The notes beneath the pieces are model-generated. The model saw only the letters and a program-made list of their open reading frames with translations, made no database searches and was not told the DNA's origin. Of a DNA stretch of 64,000 bases, positions 12,101-23,018 are shown piece by piece. Source of the stretch: Rhynchosporium graminicola (taxonomy: Eukaryota; Ascomycota; Leotiomycetes; Helotiales; Ploettnerulaceae); contig FJUW01000007.1 in NCBI GenBank assembly GCA_900074885.1, positions 1,879,609 through 1,943,608 of the forward strand, in the 5' to 3' direction. Every line of letters starts with the position of its first letter. The first letter of the stretch is position 1. A program made the position numbers and the translations under genes.

Positions 12101-14945
12101 GGATTCATACATAATACCTAGGATCGATAAGCTCTTAACTCGTATATCTAAAGTAATAATCTTTACTAAACTAGATATCTGGGTAGTATTTAACTATATC
12201 TATATAGACTCTGAATCTAAGGAGTATATTACCTTCCGAACCCGCTTCGGATCCTATAAATATAAAGTATTACCTTTCGGGCTCTATAACGGACTTAGTA
12301 TATACTAGCGATATATAAATAATATACTACTAGACTACTTAGATAATTTCTATATAGTTTACCTAAATAATATCCTTATATACTTAGAAATACTCTAAGA
12401 ATATAAGGAATATATTAAATTAGTACTACGATACTTAATAGATACTAGACTTTAAGTAGATATTAAGAAAAGCGAATTCTATATTACTTAGACTAAATAC
12501 CTTAGATATATAATTACTACTAACGGAATCGAGCCAGATCCCGAGAAAGTAATACTATTAGTAGACTAGAAGTACCCCGAAACGGTAATAGCTATAAAAT
12601 CCTTCTTAGGATTCTATAGGTTCTATTATTAATTTATTCGGAATTTCGGCCTTATCGCTAAACTTCTCTTAGTACTTACTCGGCTTATAATACTATAGAA
12701 TTTCACTAACGATTATAAGAAGTCCTTCGATGATTTATATTAATAGCTACTATTAGTGCAGAAACTATACTATTTCGACCCTGAATTATAGACTAAACTA
12801 GAAACTAATACTTCCAATAGTATAATAGCTAGAGTTATCTCCTAATTATATAAAGATAACTAGTAGTATCTAATTAGATTCTACTCTTATATTCTTAATA
12901 GATATAAACTAAACTAAGAGATCTACGATAAAGAGCTATACGCTATTATTAAGTCTTTCTGGAAATAGAGACCGGAACTTATATCTTTACGATATTATAC
13001 TAGCGTATATACAGACTATTAATCCTTAGAATACTTTATAACTACTAAGGTCTTAACTAGTAAGTAAGCTAGATAAATAGAATTCCTTTCCGAATTCAAC
13101 TTTCAAATTATATATATACTTAGTAAAGATAACGCTAAAGCTAATATCCTTAGCTATAGGGAATAAGATCTAAGGATATAAGAATAATAGAAACGGGATA
13201 GTAGATCTCGGGTTTTATTATTTCTAGATTACTTAGACCTTAGGATTAACGCGGAACTAGCTAAGTATTATATCGATTAAATTAGTTATATATGCCTAAT
13301 ATCGCTAGGGACTAATATGCTACCGGAACCTATATATAATTCTTTTAATTTAATCGAGAAGCTATACTAATTCAACTGAGAATTATTCTCTAATAAACGG
13401 AATATATTAGGAGATAGCTATACTATTAATAATAGTTTACTACTTTATAATAATCGTCTATACGTATAATGCTATACCCTACTATATACTTGTTTAATTA
13501 GCGAAGTCTACGATTAAGTTTCTTTCGCTTATCTAAATACTTATAAGACTACCGAAATAATTTCTACTTATTACTACTAGAAAGGACTTATATTAGATAT
13601 AAAATAGTATACTTATAATTACTGCCCTTATTAGTACTCTCATCTGAAGTAAACGAAATAGTAAGGATTCCTCTACTTATTACTAGTACTTAGCTACTCT
13701 ATGTAGTACTTAGCTATAGATTTTAAGAACTTCCCGCCTAATAACTAAGGATTTAATAGGATATTAATATTTATCGACTACTTAAGGAAGGACTCTATAT
13801 TAATACCGTGCTACTATAATATCGATACCCGCGGGATAGTAATATTATTTATTTAATAGATATATTGTTTCGGATATAGTCTTAAGTTAATTATATCCGA
13901 CTAAGAAGCTTAGTTAGTCTTATCCTTCTAGTAAGAGTTTTATTATATAATTAGAGTTAAGGTTAAGCTCTCTACTTCCTTCTATTAGTAAACTAATAGA
14001 TAAACGGAGATTATAAATTAGTATATTAACTAACGCCTTAGACCTTTTGTTAATTACTACTAGAGTAACTAGGGCGAACTACTACCGATAATAGACCGCG
14101 CCTAAGTAACTCTGCCTTACGACTCTATTAGTATAGCGCTATATACCTTTAAATATAGTATACTACTATAGAATAGCTAGGACTAGAAGTAATTTACCGG
14201 ATCGATACTATAAGAGAAGCTTAACTATACTGATACTAAATCCCTAGCTAAACGTGCTAAATCCGCTATCAAGGTTATAAAAGCTAATATACTAGCTACT
14301 TAGTATAAGATAAGCGCCGTAACTAACCCGAAACGGCGTAGTATCGACTAGGAAGTTAGAGATAAGGTATTTCTCTCTATAAGGAACCTTAAGAATCACT
14401 AGCTAAGTAAGAAGCTATCTAGTCTCTAAGTAGGATTATACTAGGTTCTAGCTAAGATTAGATACTCTTATAAGCTAGATTTACCCCCGGGATCTTCTAT
14501 TTATAATATATTCGCTCCCGAATTGCTCTTTAAGGACTCGGATAACCTATTACTAAGCTAGGAGTTATAAAACCTACCCCCGGAGGTTATCGCTACTTAA
14601 GAAGAGTAGGAGTTATAAGATATACTTACTATATAGCTCCTAAGAGGTAATCTGAAGTATTAAGTTAGCTAGCTAAGCTACGACCCGGACCTAACTTAGT
14701 ATAACGCTTCCGACTTAATAAGTACTCTATATAAGCTTAGAGACTTCTATGCTACTAACTTAAGTAAACCTAGACTTCCGCGTAAACTAGAATAGTAGAT
14801 TAAGGCCTAGGAAAATAGAATAGATAACTATAGTTACTTAGAGAATAATAAGCTATTATAGTTACTAGTATTAGAATTTATTACTAAGGATAATCCCCTG
14901 ATTATACTCTATAATAACGCTATATCTAGAACTTTACTTCTTTAA
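9150..14945 (+). pseudogene. Gypsy gag-pol relic
   Basis: Degraded gag-pol. Positions are approximate. A CCHC zinc-knuckle relic lies near 10715-10760 (Cys to Tyr by G-to-A change). The protease motif DTGAN is intact near 11016-11030. RT spans 12040-12640, with FTKLDI at about 12170 and the catalytic YLDDILI turned to YLNNILI at about 12350-12385, so the active-site Asp pair is lost. RNase H relic is at 12780-13160, integrase at 13600-14300, and a chromodomain of the RG-LKY-VS-L-YDPD type at about 14620-14740. Stops throughout come from CAA, CAG and TGG codons, as RIP predicts. Confidence 0.88.
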
Positions 14946-16320
14946 TTACTTCTACTTTACTAGTTTTCTCTCTTAAGTTCTCTAGAGCTTCTAGTAAATC
15001 TAGAATATCTAGAACTAGAACTACTATATCTAACTCCTTACCTAAATCTATTAACGTAGCTCTAGTAGTAGACTAAGTATAATAGCTAATCCTACGGGCT
15101 TTCTTCTTTAGAGAGAGTCCAGGAGTATCTAGATCCGACGCTATCTCTAAACTAGAAAGCAAATTCCTCTTTCCTCTAGTATTAGATATTATAGCTTTAA
15201 ATATAGCTTTCTTTATAAATTCCCGTATAATACTATTTAATTCTTTCGTCTACTTTAACGCTATTTTAGCTATTAACTTAGATTTCGCCGAATCGACTAT
15301 TAGAAGATCTAAATCCTATATCGCGTTAATATCGTACTAGTATCTAAGGGTTTAAGATCGTAACTTATTACTTTAATAAACTCTAACTCCTTAAATACTT
15401 TCTCTATAGAACGCCTTAAAGCCTAAGTCTCTACTAATTATATAGTAGTAATCTCTAACGTAGTAGTAGGAGCAGTAGATTTCGCGAGATAATAGATCCG
15501 ATTAATAGCTTTATAAGTAGCTATAATACTACCCCGATTTAGCTCCGCGTCCTTAGCTTCGCTACTAGGAAATAAACCGGATAAAATAGTATACTTTATA
15601 TTAATATAGTTAAGTAACTATAACGCGTTAGTATATATAACTACGTTTATATTTAAGTAACTCATATACTTATAACTGCTCTTTAATACCGAATAATACT
15701 TATAAAGCTTAGAGTTAGGCTTATTAAATAAGTATAAGAGTTCTAAAATAAGAGTATTATTATACTTTATCTTAAGGAAAGCGCGAATATATCGCAGGTA
15801 ATATATATAATACGCCGCCGAAAGAGTAACGGCAGGAACTAGTAAAGGTACTATAGGAGTTAGCGTTATAGATCCGTGAAACCCCTATATTATACTTAAA
15901 ACTATCCCTAAAACTAAGATAGGAAACTTACTTATATTAAGAGAAGAGTTAATTAGGTCGATTAATATATAAGATTATAGTAGACTACTATAGTAGTTAG
16001 TAACGATACCTACTCTAGGAGCTATATCGTAGTCTAAGGAGAGTAAACTTATAAGTTAAAGTAGTTATTGTAATTAAAAAGGAAAAGCTCTAATATTAAT
16101 AAACTCCTTCCTTTATATACCCTACGCCTTACTTAAACTCGATTTCTACTGCAAATAGATAAAGTAAATACTACTTACCGCCCGATTTAGAAGCTATAAC
16201 TAATATAGTACTATTAAAGAAATATAACTAGTTAGAACCTAATAAAGAATTTACTACTACTAAAGAGCGGCTAGCGCTTATTACGCGAATATCGACGAAA
16301 ATAGTTATAATAAAGACTAA
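14935..16320 (-). pseudogene. Antisense open frame in Gypsy 3' region
   Basis: Between the pol 3' end and the 3' LTR, the minus strand carries one frame of roughly 460 codons. Its only interruptions are mostly TAA/TAG at positions that CAA/CAG would explain, while other frames are dense with stops. The N-terminal part is Gln/Leu-rich. It is followed by hydrophobic segments (KFPILVLGIVLSII, then PIVPLLVPAV with a Tyr-rich stretch) that could span a membrane, and by a charged, Lys-rich C-terminal half. It runs tail to tail with pol. I do not recognise the family. A large part of it is repeated beyond the N at 16496. Candidates are an accessory or envelope-like ORF, or a captured host gene. Confidence 0.5.
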
Positions 16321-17619
16321 TTCTAGTATAAACTATAACCTTCCGAGCTTAAGGTTAAGCTCTTCTTAGAGGGGGGGTAATATAACGATAGCTCACCTGA
16401 ATATTATATAAGAAGAAGGATAGATAATAGGGCCTAAGTTCATAGGTATCCCGGCAGAACTAGTATCCGACCCGGTATAGTATCGGACTAGTACCNTTAA
16501 TAAACTCTAACTCCTTAAATACTTTCTCTATAGAACGCCTTAAAGCCTAAGTCTCTACTAATTATATAGTAGTAATCTCTAACGTAGTAGTAGGAGCAGT
16601 AGATTTCGCGAGATAATAGATCCGATTAATAGTCTTATAAGTAGCTATAATACTACCCCGATTTAGCTCCGCGTCCTTAGCTTCGCTACTAGGAAATAAA
16701 CCGGATAAAATAGTATACTTTATATTAATATAGTTAAGTAACTATAACGCGTTAGTATATATAACTACGTTTATATTTAAGTAACTCATATACTTATAAC
16801 TGCTCTTTAATACCGAATAATACTTATAAAGCTTAGAGTTAGGCTTATTAAATAAGTATAAGAGTTCTAAAATAAGAGTATTATTATACTTTATCTTAAG
16901 GAAAGCGCGAATATATCGCAGGTAATATATATAATACGCCGCCGAAAGAGTAACGGCAGGAACTAGTAAAGGTACTATAGGAGTTAGCGTTATAGATCCG
17001 TGAAACCCCTATATTATACTTAAAACTATCCCTAAAACTAAGATAGGAAACTTACTTATATTAAGAGAAGAGTTAATTAGGTCGATTAATATATAAGATT
17101 ATAGTAGACTACTATAGTAGTTAGTAACGATACCTACTCTAGGAGCTATATCGTAGTCTAAGGAGAGTAAACTTATAAGTTAAAGTAGTTATTGTAATTA
17201 AAAAGGAAAAGCTCTAATATTAATAAACTCCTTCCTTTATATACCCTACGCCTTACTTAAACTCGATTTCTACTGCAAATAGATAAAGTAAATACTACTT
17301 ACCGCCCGATTTAGAAGCTATAACTAATATAGTACTATTAAAGAAATATAACTAGTTAGAACCTAATAAAGAATTTACTACTACTAAAGAGCGGCTAGCG
17401 CTTATTACGCGAATATAAACGAAAAAAGTTATAATAAAGACTAATTCTAGTATAAAATATAACATTCCGAGCTTAAGGTTAAGCTCTTCTTAGAGGGGGG
17501 GTAATATAACGATAGCTCACCTGAATATTATATAAGAAGAAGGATAGATAATAGGGCCTAAGTTCATAAGTATCCCGGCAGAACTAGTATCTGATCCAGT
17601 ATAGTATCGGACTAGTACT
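15373..17619. repeat. 1.12-kb direct duplication around a single N
   Basis: 15373-16495 and 16497-17619 align without gaps at a constant offset of 1124 and differ at only a handful of bases. The only ambiguous base of the window, an N at 16496, lies exactly between them. The left copy ends inside a partial LTR (16381-16495). This is what two contig ends look like when an overlap was not merged. Confidence 0.92.
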
Positions 17620-17772
17620 AGTATATATATATAAGGTACTTTATACTCTATCTCTCTTCTTCTTCCTTCCTTATCTTTTTATTTCCTTCGTAGTAGACTA
17701 TATAAGATCGCTCTTAGCCTCTCTACTTGTTTATTCTTACTTGTATACCGCCTTGAGTCTTGTGTCGTTATA
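17505..17772 (+). repeat. Gypsy 3' LTR (268 bp)
   Basis: Same length as the 5' LTR, preceded by a polypurine tract and followed by the GTAAT duplication. Differences from the 5' LTR are mainly C/T or G/A. Confidence 0.93.
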
Positions 17773-18149
17773 GTAATCAAGGCCTTATAGAGCTATACTA
17801 TAGCTTCCTTAATCGAGCTTTAGAAGATCTCTCTTAAATCGTCAGATAACTAAGTTAGATCTTTTCCAATAAACGACTCTACTATAGTTACAATAGATAT
17901 CACTCTATCTATTAGTATAGATAGCGATAGTAAAAGTAACTCTAGCTCTTTAATTAACTTCTGCTTTCCAAACGATCTTATTCTCTTCAGTCTAGCTTTA
18001 TAGCTAAGAGGCTATATTCCAGCGTTCTTAAAAGCGTTCTGAATTATATAATGTTATATAGTTTTCTCTCGAATACTAGTAAAGTCTCTAAATAAAGAAG
18101 TAATTAAATAGGTAATATCCAAGTTCCGTAAAGCTAAGTTAATAGCTTA

Positions 18150-18720
18150 AGAGTAGTAGTACTTCCAAGGCCGAAAAACGCCTATATCTAATAGCTAAAG
18201 AGCATGCGTTAAGTAGCTTGGAAAGTACTATAGGCGTATATAATTCTCTTAAAGAAGTACTATAAATTACTTATAATAGTGAGATTTATAGCCGTCTAAA
18301 AGGAGTAGTTTCTATAGCTTTTCTAGTCCGGCATATAAGTGTTTAATTAAATAGTAAGCGTATTCTATAATAATCGAGTTATTAATATATCTAGTTAAAG
18401 AGAAAGTGATTATTTCTTCACTAGAAAGGTTTATAGATATCCAGTTTTCTATAATCATCTCTCCAGGGCAAATTATAAAGGCCGGAAATGTCTTCTTTCT
18501 ATCACTACGTATAGTTTCTATAATAGTAACTATTTTACAGCTTCCTTATATTAGTATATATAGTATATTTACACTCCTTAGAACTACTATACTCTCGGCA
18601 TATAGAAGGGCGCCTCGTATACCAGATTCATCTATATTTAGAAGCTTCTTTCCATTATTAATTTATAGCCTTTCTATCTCTCTCCCTAGGTCTTAGAACT
18701 ATTAGATTACTACTTCTTCT
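18150..18720 (-). pseudogene. Decayed DDD transposase (Fot1/pogo type)
   Basis: Reading the minus strand and allowing for CAA/CAG turned to TAA/TAG, the order of a DDE transposase core appears. It has an N-MDESG-I-G first-Asp motif near 18624-18640, a hydrophobic strand with a G-x-SW-type position, then L-LDGYKSH (second Asp near 18293), and finally LDIGVF (third Asp near 18186). This order and spacing is typical of the pogo/Fot1 family (DDE_1 core). Many stops are present. The C-terminal part would lie in the left arm (about 8160-8870), beyond the Gypsy insertion. The ATG-initiated plus-strand frame at 18406-18696 is a shadow. Confidence 0.75.
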
Positions 18721-19347
18721 ATATACGACTCTAGTCGAATAGCTTCTATAGGTTTCGTCTTAATCGAATAGAGCTCTAGATAGTCCTTTAGCTAGGTATA
18801 AAACCAGGAATTAGAGGGAAGTAGCTTTAAAGGGGTCTAGGCCTATAGAATTAATATAACTATTAGCAGAAGATTATTATAATAGTAAGGAGATCATACT
18901 ACTAGTAGATAAGTGATTACTAATTTAACCATCAGATGAGTAGCTCCTATATCCACCTCCTACTAATTATAGCAATACTACCTAATAGCCTCCTCCTAAG
19001 AGAGAGTAAGTAGCCTATTATAGCTACCACTTCCAGGAAGTAACTCCTTCTTTAAGCTACCTTTAGTAGCTATAGTACTCTTTACTCTTTACCTAGCTTT
19101 ACGTAAAGAAGAGACCTTAATATCGAATTAGAGCGCTACCTTAAAGGGACTCTCTATAGGGTACGCTATACACTATAATTTAGCGTCTCGGAAGGCCTTT
19201 TTATACTCTGATTTAGTAGCATAACTTTGAAAGTAGTATTTGCTACGTAGTACTAGCATTTTAAGTAGAATTAATAAAAACTGAATATTAGTAGTAATAT
19301 CAAAAGTAGTCAATTTAGGTAGTAAAACGCGATTTTAGGCATCGAAA

Positions 19348-19430
19348 AGCGTAGCATTTACATAGACGTAGCATTTGCTTAATCCGACAGTAAGCGAGTG
19401 GGCGAGCGAAACTGGAGGTGGACCGGCTAG
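19348..19430 (-). repeat. Right terminal inverted repeat (83 bp)
   Basis: Partner of the left TIR and followed by the TA duplication. Much less mutated than the transposon interior. Confidence 0.95.
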
Positions 19431-19432
19431 TA

Positions 19433-20672
19433 GGTATGAAGCGGCAACGGCCTCAAGCCCTCCTCACCCGCACCTCTCCCACACACAGTTCATTCCAGTT
19501 TCAAGCGAAATCCAATGAAATCCCGATATTTATATTTCCAATTGTTTACCTACCCTACCGACCGACCTTTATTCCCCTAAATCCCCTAAATCCTCTTTCC
19601 CACCCCACGCCTACCTGTCTGTGCCCACCGCATCCACCACACCACACCACACCCGCGTGCTGCCCTCGCTCTCTCTCTCTCACACACACACAAAATCCTT
19701 TGTCTTTCTCGTCCTTCCTCTTCTTCCTCCCACTCCCACGTCGTCTCCCTTTCCTTTCCTTTCCTCTCATCTCATCTCATCTCATCTCATCTCATCATCC
19801 CAATCTCACCTTCATCACCCTCGCCCAAACACAAACACAAACACAACCACACAAACAAACATTTCAACCTCTCCACGGCCCTCTGCCTCGGAATCACCGA
19901 TTTCTCTTGGCCTCGACATTCAGGCGTGGCCAAGGCTGCGTTGCTGAGATCTCGTCGCACAACGCGACGCTACCTTACCTACCTGGGTACCTACGGTCTC
20001 ATCCGCCAAGCATTCCTGAGGCTGTCTCAGTCAGAATTTGTCACAGTGTTGCCCTGCCCAGAAACTCTCAGCCTGCCCTGCCCTGCGCAATCGTCCTTCA
20101 ATCGCCGCAGCCATATCCTACCTACCTACCTACCTACCTACCTACCTAGTCTCCTTAGCCTCAAAACAATCAACGGGCCTCCTCACCGAAAACCCTTTCA
20201 ACTTGAAAACTATCAAACGATCCCTCGTCCTTCGCTGATCACTGCTCTCGTCACGCGGCTTCTTCCATACCGTCCTTTCTGCTTCAACGAAGTACACCTG
20301 GATACCTGCACATAAACTATGTTCTCTCAATTATAGCCATACTGTCCCTAGGGACGACTTCTTGCAGCGGTCCGACGACTCTTGCCCCGCGACGGCACTT
20401 CGACGATTATACACGACCCGTGTAAACCTGGTTCGTCTGTTCGATCGGTTCCGAATACCTTCGAGTTTCTAGAAGACCTTCATTCAATTCAATCCCGTCC
20501 ACAACAAGTTCCTTTTGCATCACGAACTTTTCCGTTGCAGATCGCCTCCCGATTCGCCTTGACAACGAACATCTACAACTTTAATATAGCGTTCGAGCCG
20601 CCTCAGGAATTCCGAACGCGTTCCCGATTTACTTTTCCTTCAATACCATAGAACACGAATCAGATTTACGAA
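19433..20672 (+). promoter_or_regulatory. Promoter and long pyrimidine-rich leader of the DUF2457 gene
   Basis: Strongly C/T-rich on plus, with tandem CTCAT pentamers (19766-19796) and CCTA tetramers (20118-20149). This composition is common upstream of highly transcribed filamentous fungal genes. Long frames here (for example 243 residues) are low-complexity Pro/Ser/Leu artefacts of the pyrimidine bias. Introns in the leader cannot be excluded. Confidence 0.55.
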
Positions 20673-23018
20673 ATGGGTTTACAGGATTTCTTCACTTGGC
20701 GTCCTCAAACGTCTGCCACGTCTCCCTCATTGGCCGAAGAGGACCTGGTTGCAGACGTTGACGAACCACCAGATAACCAGATCCGCCGCGATGAAGTCCG
20801 CACAGAATTTCAGAAATCCCTCGTCAGACCTCAGAACGACCGCAAAGTGTCGCTCTTAACCAAGGCTTTTCACGCTCCTCCCGAACACGAAACTGAACTC
20901 AACAAATCCGACATGCACATTACCACCGATTTGACACGCAGACGTTCAATGATGAGCAACGCGAGCATTGCATCGACAGCCGAACTCACGAGTGATGGTG
21001 GTTTGACCAGTCCTGCCCGAACAAACACACCCAGCCCTCCATCTCCAAGTACGCCTTTCTCTCATTACACGTTGGGATCCAAAACGGCTGCAATGCCTGC
21101 AACAACAAAGATGATCGGTCATACTCCATTGCTAGAAGTCATGGGCGTCTCTCCAAAGGCACAACCTGTTGCACAGGCACCGAAGAAGAGATGTATCTCT
21201 TTCGTGTGTGATGGGAAGAAAGAAGCGGCTGCGAAGGCGGCTAAGAAAGCAGCAATTCCCGTTGTAGAGAAGCCTTCTACACCACCAACCACGGTTGCGC
21301 CCGCACCAAGAAAGTGTACAATCAAGTTTGCTTGCCCTGGACCAAAGCCTTCGGTTAAGCCGGCGAAGGAAGATGCAGCAGATCCACCGTTACTCAAGCC
21401 CTCGGAACCACCGAAGAGAACTACGAGTCGCTCACCATCTCTCCCAAGGAAATCTCCACGCCAAGTACCCCGCTCGACCCCTCGAGACACAACTTCAGCC
21501 GGTCGACGAACCTCTCAAAGTCCAGTCGCAGTTCGTGTGAAGCCAAGATACATTATTGCTGATGAGCAGACTATCAACAATTCCGAAGCTACACGCTTTC
21601 ACGAATTCGCCAGTGAGGAAGTTCGAGAGGATGATTGGATTCGACGAGATGGAGAAATTGTCAGATCGAAGATAACAATCAACGATACGCTGAAGAAGGA
21701 GAACGCAATTCGTCAACTTGGGAACGAAGCTGAAGCCGAGGCATTAGAAGACGAAGAGGAAGAGGAAGATGATGAAGAGGAAGATGATGAAGACGACGAA
21801 GAGACTCAAAATGGAAATGACTCCGACAATGAGGACGACGAGGATGAAGAGGAGGACGATGATCGCGATTCTGTCGACTACTCCGATGACTCTGCATCCG
21901 ACGGAAACGAGTCCGACAACGAAGCTGGGTTTGCCGACTCCGACGAGAGCGATGCTGAAGGAGAATTCAACTTTTGGACCCCAGGTAAAAGAATGCCAGG
22001 TAGATCTTCTATCGAAGCTCTTGCCTACCGCCCATCAGCTCACAGAACCGCTTCGACATCGTCAATTGATTCTCTCAATCACATGGAGCCCGAAGCTGGG
22101 CCTAAAAGACTCAGACGTCGTCCAATCAAGATTCGTCCCGGAACGCCAGATCTACCTGATAGTACCGATTTTGTCTGTGGAACCCTTGATGAGGATCGTC
22201 CTTTGGAGGATGCTTATGTCTCTTGCATGGAAGCTCGAAAGAATGCTAGACACAAGCAGACACCCCAAGATATCGACCCAAGTTTCCCAACATCTGACCC
22301 CGAGGATGAAGAGGACGAAGTCGATGCTGTTGGCAGCGGTCACGAGAGTGATGAACCCATTTGGCTTCATGGCAAGTTTGAGGAGTCTGAAGATGACCAA
22401 CGTTGTGGTCGCCGCCGTTCCACAACCATGCGTCGCAAGTCACCTGCTCCATCTCCCAGAAGATTTCATTCTCCACCAACTGCTCGGAGACTTCACTCGC
22501 ATCCACCCAAACAAAGACATCACTCTCCGCCACCCAAGCAACGTCTTCGATCGCCTCCTCCGCGAAAGCTCTTTGGGCACTCACCAAAGCGAATGCATTC
22601 ACCTCCAGCAGCGCAGACTGTTCGGTCGCCAGCTGCTTCGCCTACGTCTACTAAGGGGATCACTTTTGCACCGCTCGGCTCTCGGCCAGGACTGACACAT
22701 ACAAAGTCTCTTCCACGTACACCTAACGCATTCTGTCGTGCTTATCATGCATCTCGATTGATTGCTGCCAATGGCAATGCTACCGAAGGCAACGAGAATA
22801 CCGATGGTCACGTTCGTGGCGCAATTGACATTGTCAAAGGTTTGGAAAAGAAGCGCCAGCGTCGCAAGGAAAAGTACAATCAAAAACAATGCAATCGCAA
22901 AAGTAAGGGTCACTCCGACCGGAAACCTCCTCTACGGGGATCTGAGCGAATGCGGGAGCTGGGCTTGCTTATGGCGGGCAAGACCGGCCAACACGACCCA
23001 TACATGTTGTCTGCTTAG
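20673..23018 (+). CDS. DUF2457-type acidic nuclear-like protein
   Basis: A single uninterrupted exon of 781 codons starting MGLQDFFTW. I recognise the architecture as the fungal DUF2457 family, whose function is unknown. Visible parts are an N-terminal Ser/Thr/Pro-rich region and two short repeated Cys-containing motifs, KKRCISFVCDG (about residue 171) and RKCTIKFACPG (about 213). Next come a segment with EDDWIRRDGEIVRSKITIN, a very acidic Asp/Glu tract (residues about 355-430), and a FNFWTPGKRMPGRSSIEALAYRP motif near residue 435. Further on are a histidine/proline/arginine repeat (HSPP, RSPPP) around 600-660 and a basic C-terminus rich in Lys/Arg. No signal or membrane segment is seen. The mix of acidic and basic low-complexity tracts suggests a nuclear protein, an inference only. 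Confidence 0.87.
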   Translation: MGLQDFFTWRPQTSATSPSLAEEDLVADVDEPPDNQIRRDEVRTEFQKSLVRPQNDRKVSLLTKAFHAPPEHETELNKSDMHITTDLTRRRSMMSNASIASTAELTSDGGLTSPARTNTPSPPSPSTPFSHYTLGSKTAAMPATTKMIGHTPLLEVMGVSPKAQPVAQAPKKRCISFVCDGKKEAAAKAAKKAAIPVVEKPSTPPTTVAPAPRKCTIKFACPGPKPSVKPAKEDAADPPLLKPSEPPKRTTSRSPSLPRKSPRQVPRSTPRDTTSAGRRTSQSPVAVRVKPRYIIADEQTINNSEATRFHEFASEEVREDDWIRRDGEIVRSKITINDTLKKENAIRQLGNEAEAEALEDEEEEEDDEEEDDEDDEETQNGNDSDNEDDEDEEEDDDRDSVDYSDDSASDGNESDNEAGFADSDESDAEGEFNFWTPGKRMPGRSSIEALAYRPSAHRTASTSSIDSLNHMEPEAGPKRLRRRPIKIRPGTPDLPDSTDFVCGTLDEDRPLEDAYVSCMEARKNARHKQTPQDIDPSFPTSDPEDEEDEVDAVGSGHESDEPIWLHGKFEESEDDQRCGRRRSTTMRRKSPAPSPRRFHSPPTARRLHSHPPKQRHHSPPPKQRLRSPPPRKLFGHSPKRMHSPPAAQTVRSPAASPTSTKGITFAPLGSRPGLTHTKSLPRTPNAFCRAYHASRLIAANGNATEGNENTDGHVRGAIDIVKGLEKKRQRRKEKYNQKQCNRKSKGHSDRKPPLRGSERMRELGLLMAGKTGQHDPYMLSA

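Larger units (their letters stand above)
8873..17772 (+). mobile_element. Complete RIPped Ty3/Gypsy chromovirus
   Basis: An LTR retrotransposon on plus, inserted into the Fot1-like element and flanked by a perfect 5-bp target duplication GTAAT (8868-8872 and 17773-17777). LTRs are 268 bp each. Internal order is gag with a zinc-knuckle relic, aspartic protease, reverse transcriptase, RNase H, integrase and chromodomain, as in fungal chromoviruses. A purine run at 17492-17501 is the polypurine tract before the 3' LTR. A probable assembly duplication of 1124 bp inflates the length; the true element is about 7.8 kb. CpA/TpG depletion and many TAA/TAG codons show RIP. Confidence 0.92.
8074..19430 (-). 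mobile_element. Fot1/pogo-like TIR DNA transposon, interrupted by a Gypsy element
   Basis: A Tc1/mariner-superfamily element bounded by 83-bp terminal inverted repeats and a TA dinucleotide on each side (8072-8073 and 19431-19432), the expected TA target duplication. Removing the nested Gypsy (8900 bp) and its 5-bp duplication leaves about 2.45 kb, a normal length for a fungal Fot1/pogo element. Relics of a DDD transposase read on the minus strand in the right arm. The interior is RIP-mutated and surely inactive. The left insertion point is inside a TAGG microsatellite, and the right flank also starts TAGG. Confidence 0.85.

Noticed and set aside
18406..18696. 96-codon plus frame inside the transposon
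   Set aside because: Shadow of the minus-strand transposase relic, which carries clear DDD motifs.
8160..19340. CRISPR-like or satellite structure in the AT-rich block
   Set aside because: The repetition is explained by LTRs, TIRs and the duplication at the N; there are no regularly spaced short repeats.
19418..20149. 243-codon plus frame and overlapping frames
   Set aside because: Pro/Ser/Leu/His low complexity caused by C/T-rich leader repeats; three phases are open at once and there is no family resemblance.
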